64,000 nucleotides of DNA from Paramagnetospirillum magneticum AMB-1 (lineage in GTDB: Bacteria > Pseudomonadota > Alphaproteobacteria > Rhodospirillales > Magnetospirillaceae): NCBI RefSeq assembly GCF_000009985.1, contig NC_007626.1, positions 1,698,745 through 1,762,744 of the forward strand. The letters are read 5' to 3'. Position numbers and translations under genes: made by a program. The notes beneath the pieces are model-generated. The model saw nothing but the letters and a program-made list of their open reading frames with translations. It did not search any database and was not told the DNA's origin. Positions 62,579 through 64,000 of the stretch are shown here, piece by piece; positions within the stretch are counted from its first letter, which is position 1; each line of letters starts with the position of its first letter.

Positions 62579-63379
62579 ATGTATGGTGCGATCGCAGGCG
62601 ACATCATCGGGTCGATCTACGAGTTTGAGAATCACAAGAGCAGGTCGTTCCCGCTGTTCACTGAGGGGGCCTCCTTCTTCACCGACGACACCATCTGCAC
62701 CATGGCCGTCATGGAGGCGTTGCTGGATGACGCCGACCCCGCCGTTACCTTGAGGAAATGGGGGGCTGAATTTCCTGATGCTGGTTACGGGGGAATGTTC
62801 GGATCATGGCTTCGTCGCCCTGATATGCCACCCTACAATAGCTATGGCAATGGATCGGCCATGCGGGTCAGTCCCGCTGGGTTCCTGGCTTATAGCCTTG
62901 ATGAAGCAGTTGAACTCGCCATCAAGGTGACGGCGGTGACGCATGATCACCCGGACGGAATCGCTGGAGCGGTGGCGACTGCATCGGCAATTTATCTGGC
63001 ATTCCACGGCGAGGATCGCCCGTCGATTCGTTCATTCATCACGGACCGCTTTGGTTACGACATGAGCCAGTCGGTCGATGAAATTCGGCCATGGTATGAG
63101 TTTGATGAAACCTGCCCCGGCAGTGTCCCCCAGGCATTGACGTGTGCGTTGGAGGCCACTTCCTACGAAGAGGCGATCCGAAATGCGATTTCAATCGGCG
63201 GTGACTCCGATACAATCGCCTGCATTGCTGGGGCTGTTGCTGAAGCTTTATTCGGCGTTCCACACGATATCGCTGTTGAAGCTGATGCTCGTATGTATCC
63301 ATCAATGGTTCGACTGATCTCACGGATGTATCAGGTGCGAGGTCGTGCCAATCCGACTAAAAAATCTGAAATGGCATGA
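62579..63379 (+). CDS. ADP-ribosylglycohydrolase family protein
   Basis: A 266-residue ARH-family protein related to DraG: MYGAIAGDIIGSIYEF (Glu15), FFTDDTICTM (T35-D36-D37), THDHPDG and SIGGDSDTIACIAG (Asp209, Asp211), so all metal-site positions are kept. It would remove ADP-ribose from an unknown target. ATG 62579 has CGGAGA upstream; a longer start at 62534 is less likely. Paired divergently with the WYL regulator. Confidence 0.88.
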   Translation: MYGAIAGDIIGSIYEFENHKSRSFPLFTEGASFFTDDTICTMAVMEALLDDADPAVTLRKWGAEFPDAGYGGMFGSWLRRPDMPPYNSYGNGSAMRVSPAGFLAYSLDEAVELAIKVTAVTHDHPDGIAGAVATASAIYLAFHGEDRPSIRSFITDRFGYDMSQSVDEIRPWYEFDETCPGSVPQALTCALEATSYEEAIRNAISIGGDSDTIACIAGAVAEALFGVPHDIAVEADARMYPSMVRLISRMYQVRGRANPTKKSEMA

Positions 63380-63455
63380 TGTAATTTTGTAAGTTATTTG
63401 GCCTATGGTTTCTACTATACGCAATTCTAATGTTGACAGAAATGGGGCGGCGAAA

Positions 63456-64000
63456 ATGGACGAGAAAAAATGGGCTGAAGCTCATCATTGTGCGGCCATT
63501 TATTCCGCCGAATGGCTTGCGGCAGATGGATATGACATAATTTTCGTAAAGGCGGACCCTTTTCCGCCATATGATTTGGCTGCCAGGCACACCCAGCGGC
63601 TCATTATAGCGGCCATTTCATTTGAGATTGATGGCGTTGGTATCTGGGGGCGTTCCGAGGAGCAGCTATCAAAGCTTCTTGATGTTGCTGCTGATAACGA
63701 GGCTGTCGCATGCGTGTGCCACGTCAAAATGGACGCAACTAATAAAGTTAGAAATATCTCTCTAATTAACTGGCAAACAGGATTGGCATACGACTGGAGA
63801 AATGATGATAAACATGATGTGGATGGCGTTGAAATCGGCCCACACGAATTAATGTGGAATGGAATTGGCTATGTTGTTTCAAAAACAGAAAGTTACGGTT
63901 TCAAGGTGCTCTGGATAAATTGGGCCTACGCAGACATTCCTAGCATTATTGTGGAAGAAGCTGACGGGAAAAGTGTCGCGATATTGGTTCGATGTGCCAG
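63456..64000 (+). CDS. Protein of unknown function, cut by the right edge
   Basis: An open frame of at least 181 codons from ATG 63456 with no stop before 64000. GGGGCGG lies upstream. It begins MDEKKWAEAHHCAAIYSAEW, with a FEIDGVGIWGRSEE segment; I recognise no family. AT-rich. It follows the glycohydrolase gene by 76 bases on the same strand. Confidence 0.65.
   Translation, partial: MDEKKWAEAHHCAAIYSAEWLAADGYDIIFVKADPFPPYDLAARHTQRLIIAAISFEIDGVGIWGRSEEQLSKLLDVAADNEAVACVCHVKMDATNKVRNISLINWQTGLAYDWRNDDKHDVDGVEIGPHELMWNGIGYVVSKTESYGFKVLWINWAYADIPSIIVEEADGKSVAILVRCA

Overview
The window reads as a piece of a high-GC alphaproteobacterial chromosome, most likely a Magnetospirillum/Rhodospirillum-type diazotroph. 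The reasons are the nifHDK genes divergent from draT-draG, a nifB-fdxN-nifZ-nifT operon, a cowN gene, and the general gene content (gatCAB, ptsP, DUF4167, DUF1178, an NDUFAF5-like methyltransferase beside comF). The genus is inferred from gene order and remembered protein similarity, not from a search.

Layout. 1-2.0 kb: the 5' part of a lipoprotein gene and a GNAT acetyltransferase. 2.0-14.6 kb: the nitrogen-fixation block. nifH-nifD-nifK run on the minus strand, with hairpins in both spacers, from a sigma-54 (-24/-12) promoter with two NifA-type upstream sites. draT-draG and an ArsC-like nitrogenase-associated gene run divergently. A chemoreceptor gene follows. The minus-strand operon nifB-fdxN-nifZ-nifT-SIR2-like-2Fe2S ferredoxin has its own -24/-12 promoter; its NifA site lies inside the terminator hairpin of gatB. 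14.6-17.9 kb: gatC-gatA-gatB. 18.0-19.1 kb: a PAS-LytTR regulator, a LytTR-type direct repeat and cowN, which together look like a carbon monoxide response unit protecting nitrogenase.

19.1-55.6 kb: core chromosome. It holds ruvX, aroC, fabI, a CBS protein, a cold-shock gene, rhodanese, an ECF sigma pair, sppA, an SDR, a PilZ protein, two tandem paralogs of unknown function, map-sfsA-methyltransferase, comF-grxC-nitrilase, ubiG, lysC, a nitronate monooxygenase-like gene, ptsP, a RodZ-like protein with a tandem repeat, ispG-hisS-hemA, prfA-prmC, hemerythrin, a GT39-like transferase and a flavoprotein. Several families of palindromic intergenic repeats are scattered here, including an inverted pair of about 124-bp multi-hairpin elements and five copies of a roughly 90-110 bp TGTCAT...ATGACA element.

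55.7-64 kb: an abrupt change to AT-richer sequence with small, poorly known genes. These are an excisionase/AlpA-like HTH protein, a zinc-ribbon peptide, an adjacent Nmad3-Nmad2 pair (families linked to nucleotide modification), a DUF6794-like protein, a Sel1-repeat lipoprotein-like secreted protein, a WYL regulator divergent from a second ADP-ribosylglycohydrolase, and a gene cut by the window end. It looks like a horizontally acquired, possibly defence-related island. A 17-bp imperfect palindrome occurs both in the WYL/glycohydrolase gap and upstream of the 60.7 kb gene, and is the best candidate operator for the WYL protein.
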